Origin: CAIOSQ01 sp044359885
Lineage (GTDB): Bacteria > Pseudomonadota > Alphaproteobacteria > CACIAM-22H2
NCBI GenBank assembly: GCA_044359885.1
Contig: JBIKLI010000076.1
Location: 1 to 14,563 of the forward strand
Direction: 5' to 3'
Length of the DNA stretch: 14,563 nucleotides
Numbering within the stretch: the first letter of the stretch is position 1; the number at the start of each line of letters is the position of its first letter. The position numbers and the translations under genes were made by a program. This document shows, piece by piece, positions 13,451-14,563 of this stretch. Under the pieces are notes generated by a model. That model was not told the origin of the DNA, made no database searches, and saw only the letters and a program-made list of their open reading frames with translations.

Positions 13451-14440
13451 TCAGGCCGGCAGCCGGTCGCCGTGGCGTGGCCAGTCCGCGAGCAGTTCCT
13501 CGAGCACCCGGTTGGCGACCAGGAAGGCGTTGTCCAGCGACGGCTTCAGCGCGCAGAGCGCCTCGTGCTTGTGGCTGCCGAGGCCCTGGGCAGAGCTCAG
13601 CCCCGGTCGCGGGACGACATAGTTGGAGGCCGTGCGCAGCATCAGCAGCCGGCGCGCATCGGCCCGGCCCGCGCGCGCCAGGGCATGCAGCGCGAGCGCG
13701 ATGCCGGCGTCCTCCATGGCGCTCACCGCGAAGCGCGCCGCGCCGTCGGTCCAGTATCCGACCCAGTCGCGCGCCCAGGCGAGCATCGTCGGCCCGTGCC
13801 AGAAATCCGATCCGCCGAGCACCGCGCCGGTGGTGACCACGGGCGGCGCCGCCCCCGGCGCGTCATGCGCGAAATGAGCGCGGAAGCGCGCGACCTCGGC
13901 CGTGTCGGCGAGCGCCAACCCCTCCGTCAGCCGCAGCGCCCAGGCGACGAGCCCGGGGTCGAGCCGCCAGGCGGCATCGCGCAGCCGCGCCCTTGCGGGC
14001 TGCGCGTAGGGCTCCGACTTGCCGAGCGGCAGGCGGCCCGTCGGCCAGTGGTCGGGGCAGTCGCGACGATCGATCTCGTGCATCAGGTCGCCGTCGACCA
14101 CCCAATCCACCCAGCAGGCGGATCCGACCGACATCCGCGCCGGATCGGCGCCGGCGATCCCCGCCATCAGCCAATAGGCCCGCGTCAGGTCGAAGGCCGG
14201 GTGCAGGCCCAGCGCGGTGACGGCGCTGGCCGCGGTGGCGTTGCCCACGCCGGTCAGCATGCACAGGATGCCGCGTGCCGGGTCCAGGCGCAGTGCGCCG
14301 CCGCCGAAGGGAAACGGCATCTCGTCCGTGAGCGGCAGGCGCTCGACCCAGCGCCGCATCTCGCCCTCGGTGAAGACCGTGTCGCCCGGCGCGGGCTCGT
14401 ACATGGCCAGGACGACGGCCTTGATCGGCAGCGGGGACAT
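13451..14440 (-). CDS. NUP-family protein ('purine nucleoside permease'), probably a cytoplasmic nucleoside-binding enzyme
   Basis: A 329-residue member of the NUP family, first described as a fungal purine nucleoside permease. Matching blocks to the remembered fungal type include HPAFDLTRAYWLMAGIAGADP (80-100), HEIDRRDCPDHWPTG (121-135), AMEDAGIALAL (241-251) and LRTASNYVVPRPG (268-280). The fold is that of nucleoside phosphorylases: Met242-Glu243 corresponds to their ribose-binding Met-Glu pair, and Asn273 sits where bacterial purine nucleoside phosphorylases have the catalytic Asp (TVSD). No signal peptide and no convincing membrane segment is seen, so a permease role is doubtful; a nucleosidase or phosphorylase-like activity on an imported nucleoside is a fair guess. 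It is convergent with the THI5-type importer and 35 bases downstream of another minus-strand gene, probably in one operon with it. Confidence 0.88.
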   Translation of the reverse strand: MSPLPIKAVVLAMYEPAPGDTVFTEGEMRRWVERLPLTDEMPFPFGGGALRLDPARGILCMLTGVGNATAASAVTALGLHPAFDLTRAYWLMAGIAGADPARMSVGSACWVDWVVDGDLMHEIDRRDCPDHWPTGRLPLGKSEPYAQPARARLRDAAWRLDPGLVAWALRLTEGLALADTAEVARFRAHFAHDAPGAAPPVVTTGAVLGGSDFWHGPTMLAWARDWVGYWTDGAARFAVSAMEDAGIALALHALARAGRADARRLLMLRTASNYVVPRPGLSSAQGLGSHKHEALCALKPSLDNAFLVANRVLEELLADWPRHGDRLPA

Positions 14441-14475
14441 GGCGGGGGGACCCCTTCGTGAGGTGGATGATCTGG

Positions 14476-14563
14476 TCAGGTCGTCTGCCAGGACGCCCGC
14501 TGCCGGGCGAAATTCGCGTAGACCTGCTCGCCGGCGACGATCGGCGCGAAACGTGGATCGGGT
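14476..14563 (-). CDS. C-terminal fragment of an unidentified protein
   Basis: The last 28 codons plus TGA (14476-14478) of a gene that begins outside the window. The visible residues end DPRFAPIVAGEQVYANFARQ followed by RASWQTT. Strong G/C bias at third positions in this frame supports coding. It lies 35 bases upstream of the NUP gene on the same strand, so the two are probably co-transcribed. Too little is present to name a family. Confidence 0.6.
   Translation of the reverse strand, partial: PDPRFAPIVAGEQVYANFARQRASWQTT

Overview
The window is a GC-rich chromosomal segment, probably from a proteobacterium and most likely an alphaproteobacterium. The basis is the very high GC at third codon positions, two Tat-type signal peptides on solute-binding proteins, and a catabolic gene content common in that class. 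No rRNA, tRNA, phage, transposon or CRISPR signal was seen. The genes are packed tightly, often with ATGA stop/start overlaps. The only gaps longer than 40 bases are at 8219-8353 and 10003-10127.

Region 1 (minus strand, 8218 down to 1) is a seven-gene operon. In transcription order it encodes an M24/creatinase-fold protein, a dipeptide/oligopeptide-type binding protein, two Dpp/Opp-type permeases, a fused double ATPase, an M20-fold protein, and a second M24 paralogue cut by the window edge. It reads as import of a peptide-like or amide-containing solute followed by intracellular hydrolysis. Both hydrolase types have lost most of the metal ligands that define their families, which is the most unusual feature of the window.

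Region 2 (plus strand, 8354-10002) is a divergent pair: a GntR/FCD regulator and a D-2-hydroxyacid dehydrogenase. The divergent gap holds a perfect 12-bp palindrome typical of GntR operators, lying between the proposed -35 and -10 of the peptide operon. A 19-bp inverted repeat overlaps the 3' end of the dehydrogenase gene.

Region 3 (plus strand, 10128-13447) is a complete four-gene ABC importer: a THI5/NMT1-type binding protein, an ATPase and two permeases of the Tau/Ssu/Thi class. Region 4 (minus strand, 14563 down to 13451) is convergent to it and encodes a NUP-family ('purine nucleoside permease') protein, preceded by the last 28 codons of an unidentified gene. The NUP protein has no signal peptide or membrane segments and looks like a cytoplasmic nucleoside phosphorylase-fold protein, so regions 3 and 4 may jointly handle a nucleoside-, nucleobase- or pyrimidine-like compound. 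That link is inferred from neighbourhood only.
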